NCBI GenBank assembly: GCA_035290345.1
Contig: DATDUP010000006.1
Span: forward strand, 1-53,887
DNA from: DATDUP01 sp035290345
GTDB taxonomy: Bacteria > Patescibacteriota > Patescibacteriia > Magasanikbacterales > UBA922
Reading direction: 5' to 3'
DNA: 53,887 nucleotides
The notes beneath the pieces are model-generated. The model did not search any database. It saw nothing but the letters and a program-made list of their open reading frames with translations, and was not told the DNA's origin. This document shows, one piece after another, positions 1 to 7,625 of the stretch (positions are counted from its first letter, which is position 1; the number at the start of each line of letters is the position of its first letter). A program made the translations under genes and the position numbers.

Positions 1-861
1 ACGGTCCTGAGCCACCAACATCAGTCCGAAGATGCTGGTGTAGAACAGGTCCATGGCGTTGCTGCCGGACGCATCCCGGTGTTCCCTCAATGCTTTGAGG
101 AAGAACTCGTGGGCCACGTCGGCCTCTCCAGCGCGCCAGGCTCTGATCCCGGCGAACAGGGAGCTGTCGTGATCTGCCGGTGCTCCGAGAACGGGTCCCA
201 TCTGCTGGAAGTAGGGATCGCCGATGGGCGACCTCAAGAGGAAGTGCCCGAGCACGTAGTGCTTACTGGGGTTGAGACCCCACGTGTTCTGCAAACTGCA
301 AGCCTCGTGCAGGGCACTCAGTTCACCCCTGTCGACTCCCCTCTGGATGGCCCAGTTGAGGAGCTCGACCTTGGCCGCGATGATGGAGGTGTTAGCCTCC
401 TGAAACCGACCGGCCTGGGCCAGGGCTGCGCCAGCGCAGATCTGTTCGGCTCCGGCCTTGAGATACTCACCTACCATCCGGTAGAGCAGACCCCCATGGT
501 AGTAGGAGAGCCCCTCAAGCCTGGTCTTCCTGGATCCACCTCCTCCGATTGCCTGAATGGCCTTCTTGGCCGCCAGGAGCATCCCTTCGGTCTCCAGAGT
601 ATTCCAGAGACCAGGCCTCCTCCTGGCTCCGTTGAGAGCCTCGAGGAGATAAGTTGCCTGCCGTTCCGGGTTGGTCACCCGGGCGGCCGCCTTGTCGAAG
701 ATGGCCATGTACATGGCCGGGTCGGGCGTGTAACCGTCGTGCCCCTTGATCAAGGCCTGGTCGAGTGGTCCCCCGGCCATCTCCGTGCCCTCAGGGAGGG
801 ACACCAGGTCATCCCCAATCTTTCCTATCGTCTGTCCCAACTCCAAATTCTTCTTGTTCAT
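1..861 (-). CDS. Unknown GC-rich helical protein, 3' end beyond window
   Basis: An open frame of 287 codons runs from ATG at 861 to the left edge with no stop, so the C-terminus lies outside the window. The start is supported by a strong ribosome binding site (GGAGGTGTGTG directly before ATG) and by a promoter at 936-964. There is no signal peptide or membrane segment. The protein is rich in Ala, Gly, Leu and Arg and reads as repeated helices (for example ATYLLEALNGAR, EGMLLAAKKAIQAIGG, GEYLKAGAEQICAGAALAQ, AGEADVAHEFFLKALREH), which resembles a TPR or other alpha-solenoid fold. I do not recognise a family. Its GC content is clearly higher than that of neighbouring genes, as also seen for the genes at 12030-12755 and 41581-42123. 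Coding is certain; function is unknown. Confidence 0.75.
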   Translation of the reverse strand, partial: MNKKNLELGQTIGKIGDDLVSLPEGTEMAGGPLDQALIKGHDGYTPDPAMYMAIFDKAAARVTNPERQATYLLEALNGARRRPGLWNTLETEGMLLAAKKAIQAIGGGGSRKTRLEGLSYYHGGLLYRMVGEYLKAGAEQICAGAALAQAGRFQEANTSIIAAKVELLNWAIQRGVDRGELSALHEACSLQNTWGLNPSKHYVLGHFLLRSPIGDPYFQQMGPVLGAPADHDSSLFAGIRAWRAGEADVAHEFFLKALREHRDASGSNAMDLFYTSIFGLMLVAQDR

Positions 862-908
862 CACACACCTCCGTTGTGTTCCATCCAAAAGAGAAAAGAG
901 AGAAAAGT

Positions 909-956
909 AGTTCCAAATGTAAGGTACAGCCGGAAAATATACCACATCTGGAACTA
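909..956. promoter_or_regulatory. Operator-like inverted repeat around the promoter of the gene at 1-861
   Basis: AGTTCCAAATGT at 909-920 and ACATCTGGAACT at 945-956 form an inverted repeat with 11 of 12 positions matching. One arm lies inside the promoter spacer and the other just downstream of the expected transcription start, a classic repressor-binding layout. Because the upstream arm would not be transcribed, a DNA-binding role is more likely than an RNA hairpin. The binding protein is unknown. Confidence 0.5.
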
Positions 957-964
957 AAAGTCAA
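936..964 (-). promoter_or_regulatory. Promoter for the gene at 1-861
   Basis: Reading the minus strand, TTGACT (959-964), a 17-bp spacer and TATATT (936-941) form a near-consensus sigma-70-type promoter about 70 bp before the ATG. The -35 box coincides with the tail of the hairpin that follows pnp. Confidence 0.75.
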
Positions 965-987
965 GACGCGCCTGGTCAGCGCGTCTT
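963..987. terminator. Terminator hairpin between pnp and the leftmost gene
   Basis: AAGACGCGC and GCGCGTCTT form a perfect 9-bp stem with a 7-nt loop. In the minus direction, relevant to pnp, the hairpin is followed by TTGACTTTT, a modest U-tract. In the plus direction it is followed by a run of five T, so it may work both ways. Confidence 0.65.
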
Positions 988-1006
988 TTTCTTATTATCT
1001 CTATAA

Positions 1007-3268
1007 TTATTTGTCCCTTCGGAAAAATCCTCTCTTGGGGGGTGGACCATTGCGATGGTCATCCCGACCACCTGGTCTTCCTTGTCCATTCCTTGGCCTT
1101 TCATCTGGCCGGCGTTCTCTTTCTACATAGCCTTCGGGTTTGGGAAGGAGAGCTTTGATAGAAAGATTCACCCGTCCCAAATTATCAATTTCTTTTACTA
1201 CCACTTTGACGAGATCGCCTATCTTGAGAATATCCCCCGGACGACCCACTCTTTGCCAGCTAATTTCACTGACGTGAACCATGCCATCTTTATTGGGAAG
1301 AATTTGGACAAAAGCTCCGAAATCTTCCAAACGGACAACCTTGCCTTCATAGACTTCACCAGCCGTAATTTCTTTAGTCAATTCATCAATCATCTTGATG
1401 GCCGCTTGCATGGCGGATGCTTCTACCGCGGTCACCAGAACACGACCATCTTGTTCAATATCAATGGATACACCGGTGGCTTCAATAATTTTCTTGACAT
1501 TCTTTCCAGCCGGACCAATGAGGTCGCCAATCTTTTCTGGATTGATTCTAATGGTTTCAATGCGTGGAGCGTAAGGAGAAAGTTCAGCGCGGGGATTAGC
1601 AATTACATCACCCATTACCTTGATTAATTTCAATCTGGCTTCCTGAGCCTGCTTCACTGTTTGTTCAACAATTTCCCAAGTCAAACCATGGGTCTTGGTG
1701 TCCATTTGAATAGCGGTAATCCCATCAGTCGTACCTGCAATCTTGAAATCCATACCCCCGGGGCCGTCTTCCACATCTTGTAAATCAGTCAATATTTGCC
1801 AGCGTCCGGAAGCGTCAGAAGCTAAACCCATAGCAATACCAGCTACTGGTTTTTTAATCGGCACACCAGCGGCCATAAGTGACAAAGAAGAACCACAGGT
1901 TGAAGCCATGGAACTCGAACCATTGGAGCCCATAACTTCAGAAACAACGCGAATAGCATAAGGAAAATCCTCTTCTGGAGGCAATACCGGCAAAAGTGCC
2001 CGCTCCGCCAAAGCGCCGTGACCAATCGCTCGACGACCTGGACCGCGCATGGGGCCAGCCTCACCATAGGTAAACGGGGCATCATTGTAATGATGCATGT
2101 AACGCTTGGTTCCGTCTTCTTCCATTGAATCCAAGGTCTGAACATCGCCAGGAGCACCAAGAGTGACAATGGAAACCACCTGGGTATCACCGCGCATAAA
2201 CATAGCTGAACCATGAACACGAGGCAGAAGATCAACTTCAATATTCAAATTACGAATATCAGTCATTGAACGGCCATCCAATCTTTGTTTTTTGTCCAAA
2301 ATTCTTTGGCTGATAATCTCAGAAACATAGGTCTTAATGTTCTTCAAGCCGGCTCCCCAAGCCTCTTCTGGCACACCTTTTTCCTGTAAAGCCTTTTTTA
2401 TTTCTTCTTCAAATTTATTTAGCATTCCCTTTCTCTCATCCTTAGTTACTTTAGGACGATCAAAAATCATGACCTCGCTTTGAGCAGCAATATATTGCTT
2501 GGTAATCTGTCTAGCCTGTTCTTCCACATCATCAGCCACAGCAGCCAAATCATCGGCCAAGGCCGGAATTGGTTCTTTTTCCTTACCAACTTCCGCTTGA
2601 ATTTTTTTAATTAACTCCACCACCGGGCCCAACTGCTCACAACCCCACTTCATTGCTTCTATTGCTTTTGGTTCAGGCACTTCCTTACTCCCGGCCTCTA
2701 CCATCACCAGACGATCAGGGGTACCGGCCACGATCATATCCAGGGCGCCGGTTTCCACTTCATTATTGGTGGCGTTAAGAATGAAAGAACCATCCTCTTT
2801 TATTCCAACTCGGGTGGCTGCAATCGGACCAGCCCAAGCCAAGGGCGAAATGGCTAAAGCACAACTCGCAGCAATCAATCCAACAACAGCCGAACTATTC
2901 TCCCCATCAACAGAAAGAGCAGTAATAACCACTTGCACGTCATTACGCACTCGATCATCAAATAACGGACGAATAGCCCGATCAATCAGACGACCAGAAA
3001 GGATAGCTTCGTCAGATGGCCGACCTTCTCGTTTTACAAAACGGGAACCTTTTATCTTTCCGGCGGCGTATAATCTTTCCTCAAAATCAACCATGAGCGG
3101 AAAATAGTCTATCCCGGCTCGAATATCCTTGCTCTTGACCACGGTCGCTAAAATTACAGTATCACCGTAACGCGCTGTACAAGAAGCATGAGTCTGTAAG
3201 GCCAGCTTACCCACTTCAATGGACAGGGTTCTTCCACCCCATTCCATTGACCAATTTTTTACATCCAT
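1007..3268 (-). CDS. pnp: Polynucleotide phosphorylase (PNPase)
   Basis: A 753-aa phosphorolytic 3'-5' exoribonuclease that degrades RNA with inorganic phosphate in the cytosol. Two RNase PH domains are visible: residues about 13-145, beginning GGRTLSIEVGKLALQ, and about 325-545, with FPYAIRVVSEVMGSNGSSSM. They are followed by a KH domain from about 572 with the GPAG loop and an S1 domain from about 637 (VVRLEDFGAFVQILPNKDG). A basic, Arg/Gly-rich tail ends the protein. Length is close to the usual 700-750. GGAG lies 7 nt before the ATG. The gene follows rpsO and a NYN-domain gene, reproducing the widespread rpsO-pnp linkage with one insertion. Its 5' leader folds into a long hairpin (3282-3344), as in organisms where PNPase autoregulates. 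Confidence 0.98.
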   Translation of the reverse strand: MDVKNWSMEWGGRTLSIEVGKLALQTHASCTARYGDTVILATVVKSKDIRAGIDYFPLMVDFEERLYAAGKIKGSRFVKREGRPSDEAILSGRLIDRAIRPLFDDRVRNDVQVVITALSVDGENSSAVVGLIAASCALAISPLAWAGPIAATRVGIKEDGSFILNATNNEVETGALDMIVAGTPDRLVMVEAGSKEVPEPKAIEAMKWGCEQLGPVVELIKKIQAEVGKEKEPIPALADDLAAVADDVEEQARQITKQYIAAQSEVMIFDRPKVTKDERKGMLNKFEEEIKKALQEKGVPEEAWGAGLKNIKTYVSEIISQRILDKKQRLDGRSMTDIRNLNIEVDLLPRVHGSAMFMRGDTQVVSIVTLGAPGDVQTLDSMEEDGTKRYMHHYNDAPFTYGEAGPMRGPGRRAIGHGALAERALLPVLPPEEDFPYAIRVVSEVMGSNGSSSMASTCGSSLSLMAAGVPIKKPVAGIAMGLASDASGRWQILTDLQDVEDGPGGMDFKIAGTTDGITAIQMDTKTHGLTWEIVEQTVKQAQEARLKLIKVMGDVIANPRAELSPYAPRIETIRINPEKIGDLIGPAGKNVKKIIEATGVSIDIEQDGRVLVTAVEASAMQAAIKMIDELTKEITAGEVYEGKVVRLEDFGAFVQILPNKDGMVHVSEISWQRVGRPGDILKIGDLVKVVVKEIDNLGRVNLSIKALLPKPEGYVERERRPDERPRNGQGRPGGRDDHRNGPPPKRGFFRRDK

Positions 3269-3281
3269 AGATGTCTCCGTT

Positions 3282-3344
3282 GCTGACCTGGAAGCAGTAG
3301 ATCCTCCATGAGAATGGCGTGGACCTATTCGTCTCCAGACCAGC
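3282..3344 (-). promoter_or_regulatory. Long stem-loop in the pnp leader
   Basis: In the RNA, 3344-3334 pairs with 3292-3282 over 11 bp including two G-U pairs, 3326-3321 pairs with 3304-3299 over 6 bp, and CCAT (3317-3314) pairs with ATGG (3309-3306) around a TCTC tetraloop. Small internal loops separate the helices. The hairpin ends just before the GGAG ribosome binding site. In E. coli a comparable pnp leader hairpin is cut by RNase III and read by PNPase itself; a similar role here is inferred. Confidence 0.6.
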
Positions 3345-3362
3345 GGTTAAAATTAATTTTAA

Positions 3363-3947
3363 TTAATAATTATTTTTCTTCCGCGAATAACGCAGAGCAG
3401 AACGAGACGCGGACCGATCCTGGATCAGGAACAGTTCCGGACGTTCGCTCAAGTCAATAAAATCATCAGCCGCTTCCATCAATTTGGAAGACGTCGTTTT
3501 ACCGAAAGCCAACACCTCCACCTGTTTACCCGAGCTTTTCTGGAGATATTCCACCAGGGGAAGATAATCACCATCGCCCGACACCAAGACAATGGCATCT
3601 AGGCTAGGAGCTAAACGGATAGCGTCAACAGTCAAACCTACATCCCAATCTGCTTTTTTCAATCCGCTGGTAAATACTTGTAAATCTTTTTCTCGAGTTT
3701 CAATACCTAAATTATACAGAGCTTCAAAAAATGGCTGTTCCTCTTGCGTTTCGGTACGTACGACATAGGCCACTGCCCGGATCAATTTCCGTTGCGCCAC
3801 TGCTTCCTTTACGATGTTGCCAAAATTCACTTTTTGTCCGTGGAGATTTTTAGCTGAATAGTAAAGGTTCTGTACGTCAATAAACACCCCAACGCGTTGC
3901 TCGGGGTGTTTGAGTGGATTCCGATTGTTAACTAATTTCTTCTCCAT
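3363..3947 (-). CDS. NYN domain (LabA/DUF88-type) putative RNase
   Basis: A 194-aa protein of the NYN/PIN-like nuclease superfamily. Visible markers are VGVFIDVQNLYYSAK near the N-terminus (first metal-binding Asp), DWDVGLTVDAIRLAPSLDAIVLVSGDGDYLPLVEYLQ in the middle (Asp and SGDGD metal site) and EAADDFIDLSE near the end. Only short fragments are needed to place it. I start it at 3947 rather than 3977 because GGAGGAGGAG lies 9 nt upstream and the family starts shortly before the first strand. The start overlaps the end of rpsO by 20 bp, suggesting translational coupling. Its place between rpsO and pnp suggests a role in RNA turnover; that role is inferred. Confidence 0.85.
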   Translation of the reverse strand: MEKKLVNNRNPLKHPEQRVGVFIDVQNLYYSAKNLHGQKVNFGNIVKEAVAQRKLIRAVAYVVRTETQEEQPFFEALYNLGIETREKDLQVFTSGLKKADWDVGLTVDAIRLAPSLDAIVLVSGDGDYLPLVEYLQKSSGKQVEVLAFGKTTSSKLMEAADDFIDLSERPELFLIQDRSASRSALRYSRKKNNY

Positions 3948-4269
3948 TGTTATTCGTCTCCTCCTCCGGACTATCAACTTCGACAGTACGGGTCAAACTT
4001 CTAGCAGCTTTCAATTTTAAATTTTTGACCAATTCTTCGTAGGATTGCGGATTATCTTTTTTCAAAAACCGCAACAAACGACGTCGTTCGCCTACCTTAC
4101 GTAAAAGGCCGCGACGGGACGAATGGTCCTTGTGATGAGCTTTAAGGTGCTCGGCCAATTCATTGATCTCTTCTGACAGGATGGCCACCTGCACTTCTGT
4201 AGAACCAGTATCACCCTCATGGGTTTGATACTTTTTAATTATTCTTTGCTTGGTTTTCTTATCAAGCAT
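3928..4269 (-). CDS. rpsO: 30S ribosomal protein S15
   Basis: A 113-aa S15 protein that binds the central domain of 16S rRNA. The core is unmistakable: HEGDTGSTEVQVAILSEEI, then HHKDHSSRRGLLRKVGERR and LLRFLKK. Bacterial S15 is normally 88-89 aa; here about 25 extra acidic residues (EVDSPEEETNNNGEE) extend the C-terminus, and this stretch encodes the coupled start of the next gene. There is no Shine-Dalgarno site before the ATG. A consensus promoter lies 95-120 bp upstream, and the leader contains a CCAGC-TTT-GCTGG hairpin (4326-4338) that could mimic the S15 site on rRNA; autoregulation is known for rpsO but is not proven here. Confidence 0.97.
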   Translation of the reverse strand: MLDKKTKQRIIKKYQTHEGDTGSTEVQVAILSEEINELAEHLKAHHKDHSSRRGLLRKVGERRRLLRFLKKDNPQSYEELVKNLKLKAARSLTRTVEVDSPEEETNNNGEEIS

Positions 4270-4361
4270 ACATATATATGTGTTTACCAGGCCAGAGCGA
4301 GTATTTGTTTACCCCCTCAGGTCCGGCCAGCAAAGCTGGGTTTATTCAATTTACCAAAGAC

Positions 4362-4390
4362 AGTATACCAAAAAGAGGGCGGCTTGTCAA
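4362..4390 (-). promoter_or_regulatory. rpsO promoter
   Basis: On the minus strand TTGACA (4385-4390), a 17-bp spacer and TATACT (4362-4367). It gives an rpsO leader of about 85 nt. It lies back to back with the rpiB promoter. Confidence 0.85.
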
Positions 4391-4400
4391 TGTCCCCACC

Positions 4401-4429
4401 TTGAACACCCCAGAAACGCAAGGTATAAT
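4401..4429 (+). promoter_or_regulatory. rpiB promoter
   Basis: TTGAAC (4401-4406), 17-bp spacer, TATAAT (4424-4429). The expected start gives a leader of only about 16 nt before the rpiB ATG, with no Shine-Dalgarno site. Confidence 0.85.
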
Positions 4430-4451
4430 AGTCGAGCAATAACCAAACAAT

Positions 4452-4907
4452 ATGAACAAAAAAACCCCTATTTATCTAGCCTCAGACCACGGTGGCTATC
4501 AATTAAAAAAACGGTTAATCCGTTATTTAGAAAATGAACTCGGGATTGCGACCGAAGACCTCGGCCCCCTCACCCACGATCCAACTGATGATTATCCTGA
4601 TTTTGCCCTGCCTTTAGCTAAAAAAGTATCCCAAACCAAAGGCTATGGCATCCTCATTTGTCGTAATGGCATCGGCGTCTGCATTGCGGCCAATAAAACC
4701 AAAGGGGTCCGAGCTGGAATTGGCTATAACCTGATGGCGGCAGAAACCATGATGAAAGACGATGATACCAACATCCTCTGCCTTGCCGCTGATCTAAGTT
4801 CTGAAGAACACGCTCTGGCCATCGTAAAAAAGTGGCTTGAAACCGATTTCTCCCAAGAAGAGCGCCATATTCGACGTCTGGCCAAAGTGATGGCCCAAGA
4901 AAATTGA
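4452..4907 (+). CDS. rpiB: Ribose-5-phosphate isomerase B
   Basis: A 151-aa RpiB/LacAB-family sugar-phosphate isomerase that interconverts ribose 5-phosphate and ribulose 5-phosphate in the non-oxidative pentose phosphate pathway. It shows the N-terminal ASDHGG motif (residues 10-15) and the active-site stretch LICRNGIGVCIAANK with the expected catalytic Cys at 70; most relatives have CGTG where this has CRNG. The DDTNILCLAA block near residue 115 is also typical. It is the first gene of a plus-strand operon and is followed after one base by a ribulose-phosphate epimerase-like gene, so the two steps around ribulose 5-phosphate are co-expressed. Confidence 0.92.
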   Translation: MNKKTPIYLASDHGGYQLKKRLIRYLENELGIATEDLGPLTHDPTDDYPDFALPLAKKVSQTKGYGILICRNGIGVCIAANKTKGVRAGIGYNLMAAETMMKDDDTNILCLAADLSSEEHALAIVKKWLETDFSQEERHIRRLAKVMAQEN

Positions 4908-4908
4908 T

Positions 4909-5562
4909 ATGGACATCATTCCTTCAATACTGGTGGACAATCCCCAAGAACTATTGTCCCAATTGCAGGCCGCGACAGGAATCGTCTCCCAAGTCCAAGT
5001 GGATATTGCCGATGGCTGTTTTGTTTCCAGCCTAACCCCCAATGACCCGGAATTGATCTCTCAAGTATCAGGATTAGATATTGAGCTCCACCTCATGGTA
5101 GCGAATCCAATGGCAGAAATATCTCGCTGGACAGGGGTCAGAGCAATAAAAAGAATACTTTTCCATTATGAATCCGCACCTGGACAGATAATCAGTGTCT
5201 GTCAGGCCATCATTGATAGTGGTCGCCAAGCTGGTTTAGTCATCAACCCCAACACTGATTGGCACCAGACCATCCCTTTCTTGCCTAAAATACAAAGTCT
5301 AATGTTCATGGGTGTTTATCCGGGAAAACAGGGCCAGGGCTTGATTCCAGAGGTATTGTCAGCCATCACCGAATGCCGGCAAGAATTCCCCGACCTATAT
5401 CTTGAACTGGACGGCGGCGTCAATCTAAACACTCTTCCGCAAATTATCCCAACCAGAGTCTCAGCCATTTGCCCGGGAAGTGCAATCTTCAAACAACCCA
5501 AGACTCCGGCCGAATGTGTGGCGGAGATGCAACAGATCATTCGCAGTTTAACTTCAAAATAA
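4909..5562 (+). CDS. Ribulose-phosphate 3-epimerase-like TIM-barrel protein
   Basis: A 217-aa member of the Rpe family, which converts ribulose 5-phosphate to xylulose 5-phosphate. Family landmarks are IPSIL at the N-terminus, VDIADGCF (residues 31-38, usually DVMDGHF), LHLMVANP with His61, the GVYPGKQGQ phosphate loop (about 135-143, usually NPGFGGQ) and LELDGGVN with Asp168. The first metal-ligand His that normally sits two residues before the Asp of DVMDG is Gln30 here, so metal binding may be altered. It is one base behind rpiB, which supports a pentose phosphate role. A related epimerase with another substrate is possible. Confidence 0.85.
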   Translation: MDIIPSILVDNPQELLSQLQAATGIVSQVQVDIADGCFVSSLTPNDPELISQVSGLDIELHLMVANPMAEISRWTGVRAIKRILFHYESAPGQIISVCQAIIDSGRQAGLVINPNTDWHQTIPFLPKIQSLMFMGVYPGKQGQGLIPEVLSAITECRQEFPDLYLELDGGVNLNTLPQIIPTRVSAICPGSAIFKQPKTPAECVAEMQQIIRSLTSK

Positions 5563-5576
5563 TCTTTTTTGTCTCT

Positions 5577-6518
5577 ATGTACGATTTGGTAATCATCGGC
5601 GGTTCGGCAGCGGGTGTCGCGGCTGGTATCTATGCGGCCCGACGTAATTTACACTTCATTGTCGTAGCTAAAGATCTGGGTGGCGAAGTGGCCCTATCTG
5701 GAAAAGTAAATAACTGGCCAGGTATTATTGAAATTCAGGGTTTTGAATTAGCAAAAAACTTTCGCCAACATCTAGAATCATACCAGCCAGATATCTTAGA
5801 GGGTTTTGTTGTTATTAAATTAGAACAAAAGGGACGGACACATATCGTGCATGTCCGCAACCAGGCCGGAGAAGAAAGACAAATAGAAACCAAAGCCGTT
5901 ATTGTTGCTTCCGGCATCCACCCTCGCCAATTAGGCGTAGCCAACGAAGAAAAACTCCGGGGTAAGGGTATAACCTATTGTTCGGTCTGCGACGGTCCTC
6001 TTTTCAAAAACCGGATAACTGCCACCATTGGCGCTGGAAATTCAGCTCTAGAATCAGCTCTGATGATGGCCAGTATTTCTAAAAAGGTCTACCTACTGAC
6101 CAAATACGCCAATGACGAAACCAACAATGGCGGTTTCCCCCGCGGAGAAAACATTTTGATTGACAAGATCAAAAAAACAGAAAACATTGAGATAATATAC
6201 CAAGCTGAAACTCAGGAAATCCTTGGGGATCAATTCGTGACTGGGATAAAATACCTTAACCTGGCCACCAAAGAATTCAAAGAACTCGCCGTTGACGGAA
6301 TCATGATCCATGTCGGAATGGTCCCAAACACGGACTTTGTCTCGGTTCAAAAAAATCGAGGAGGGGAAATCGAAATCGACCAAAAATGCGCCACTTCAGT
6401 ACCAGGAATCTTCGCCGCTGGTGACGCTACCAATATCCCCTACAAACAAATAGCCGTAGCCGCGGGTCAGGGTACTATCGCCGCTCTCAGCGCCATTGAA
6501 TACTTAAACAAGTGGTAA
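5577..6518 (+). CDS. Thioredoxin reductase-like flavoprotein (TrxR/AhpF type)
   Basis: A 313-aa FAD-dependent pyridine nucleotide-disulfide oxidoreductase. It has the FAD-binding GGSAAGVAAGIYAAR near the N-terminus, a redox pair in CSVCDGPLF (Cys135, Cys138), a nucleotide-binding GAGNSALESALMM (about 152-164) and the C-terminal FAD motif GIFAAGDATN. The HRRxxF stretch that contacts the NADPH 2'-phosphate in typical TrxB is missing after the second Rossmann strand, where YLLTKYANDE is found. Together with DGPLFK and GMVPNT this looks nearer to the AhpF reductase module, which prefers NADH; that preference is inferred. I start at 5577, where the FAD strand begins, 14 nt after the previous stop. 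It reduces a thioredoxin-like partner not present in this window. Confidence 0.88.
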   Translation: MYDLVIIGGSAAGVAAGIYAARRNLHFIVVAKDLGGEVALSGKVNNWPGIIEIQGFELAKNFRQHLESYQPDILEGFVVIKLEQKGRTHIVHVRNQAGEERQIETKAVIVASGIHPRQLGVANEEKLRGKGITYCSVCDGPLFKNRITATIGAGNSALESALMMASISKKVYLLTKYANDETNNGGFPRGENILIDKIKKTENIEIIYQAETQEILGDQFVTGIKYLNLATKEFKELAVDGIMIHVGMVPNTDFVSVQKNRGGEIEIDQKCATSVPGIFAAGDATNIPYKQIAVAAGQGTIAALSAIEYLNKW

Positions 6519-6545
6519 AGAAATCAGATCGTCCCATTCCGAGCC

Positions 6546-6573
6546 AACCCCCTGGTTTAAATAACCTGGGGTT
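6546..6573 (+). terminator. Terminator after the rpiB operon
   Basis: AACCCC pairs with GGGGTT and GGTT with AACC in one interrupted stem, followed by TTTTT. The U-tract runs straight into an extended -10 box (6576-6584). Confidence 0.8.
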
Positions 6574-6575
6574 TT

Positions 6576-6584
6576 TGTTATAAT
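6576..6584 (+). promoter_or_regulatory. Extended -10 promoter for the gene at 6606
   Basis: TGTTATAAT (TG, one base, TATAAT) ends 21 bp before the ATG at 6606. No good -35 is visible because that position is occupied by the terminator stem. Confidence 0.6.
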
Positions 6585-6605
6585 AACCAAGTCATAAACT
6601 CTCAT

Positions 6606-6914
6606 ATGTTTTTAGAATCTCTGCTTCCCCAATTACCAACCAGTTACCTTGAACTCTCTTTAATCGTGATTGGTCTATTAGGAGGAATCCTTTTGACCTA
6701 CGCTGTATTTTTAGAAACAGAAAAACGTCAGGATGTTGTGTTTATGATTGGTGCTCTTTGTCTGCTTGTCTATGCCCTTTATCGCAATAACTTAATCTTC
6801 ATTATCGCCATGTCCGGCCTATTTTTAGCCTCTTTGATTGAATTCGGAGAAATCATCTTCCACCTGCACCATGACCAACGATCAGAAATAAAGGCGTTGT
6901 TTAAAAAACGTTGA
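6606..6914 (+). CDS. Small three-helix membrane protein, unknown
   Basis: A 102-aa protein with three hydrophobic segments: about 15-36 (LELSLIVIGLLGGILLTYAVF), 43-60 (DVVFMIGALCLLVYALY) and 63-82 (LIFIIAMSGLFLASLI). It ends in a charged tail with HLHHDQRSEIKALFKKR. No family is recognised. It is preceded by a terminator-linked extended -10 promoter and is followed after 4 bp by the next gene, so it leads a three-gene operon ending in a DJ-1/PfpI protein. Confidence 0.75.
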   Translation: MFLESLLPQLPTSYLELSLIVIGLLGGILLTYAVFLETEKRQDVVFMIGALCLLVYALYRNNLIFIIAMSGLFLASLIEFGEIIFHLHHDQRSEIKALFKKR

Positions 6915-6918
6915 AATT

Positions 6919-7623
6919 ATGCACCAGCCCCTTACCCGCCACACCCTTGACATCTTCAAAAAAATCCAGGCCAATCTCCCCCCCCTAACACCACCCGAAC
7001 TGGCCAAAGAATACGAACATGCTCTGGAGCACTTAGAAAATGATTTCACCATCGGCCACCGAGAAGTTGAGGACCTGGTAATCTCTCTTGGTAAAAAAAT
7101 CTGGCCATACTGGAAAGCCTTTTTTGAATTTTATGATCTCAACCAAGGAAAATTAGGGGAAAAATTTCTATTGGCCCGTCTTTCTCCAGATTTAAAAAAA
7201 CGCTATCAAGCTTTTTGCGCCCACGGTGGTGATTACCACGACCTACGCAGTGGCGCTCCGGCCTCATTTTTTAAACCAGAAGAACGCATTATAATCACTG
7301 CTGCCCTCATTGCTGTTGATGGAGACATCCGCAATTTCACTCGTCAGGCAGTGACTAGCACTGAAATGAATAAATATGAAGAAGCAATATTTTCTTTCCA
7401 GGAGATAATTGATGACATTGAAAAACGTCTACAAAGTTTACGCCAATTAGCCGAAGATGAAGGTGAACATCCTCGTCTGGCCGAAGAAATCCGAGAACGA
7501 GTCCGCGCCTTTGAATTCGGTCTCTGCATGTTAGGACCACACACCCCCTATCACGAAGTAATTAATGCTCCTGACTATTTTACTGATCGTAGACACAGTA
7601 AGAATTTGCATCGATTTGAATAA
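6919..7623 (+). CDS. Conserved-looking hypothetical cytosolic protein
   Basis: A 234-aa soluble, charged protein with no signal peptide or membrane helix. It contains long amphipathic helices, for example LAKEYEHALEHLENDF near the start and MNKYEEAIFSFQEIIDDIEKRL near 150-170, and several conserved-looking Trp/Tyr/His positions (KKIWPYWKAFFEFYD, CAHGGDYHDLRSGA). I do not recognise the family. It is packed 4 bp after a membrane protein and 2 bp before a DJ-1/PfpI gene, so the three are presumably co-transcribed. Confidence 0.75.
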   Translation: MHQPLTRHTLDIFKKIQANLPPLTPPELAKEYEHALEHLENDFTIGHREVEDLVISLGKKIWPYWKAFFEFYDLNQGKLGEKFLLARLSPDLKKRYQAFCAHGGDYHDLRSGAPASFFKPEERIIITAALIAVDGDIRNFTRQAVTSTEMNKYEEAIFSFQEIIDDIEKRLQSLRQLAEDEGEHPRLAEEIRERVRAFEFGLCMLGPHTPYHEVINAPDYFTDRRHSKNLHRFE

Positions 7624-7625
7624 AT

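Noticed and set aside
79..957. A 292-codon plus-strand open frame over the leftmost gene
   Set aside because: It is antisense to the better-supported minus-strand frame that has a ribosome site, promoter and helical, protein-like composition; the plus frame is rich in Gly/Pro/Val and resembles nothing.
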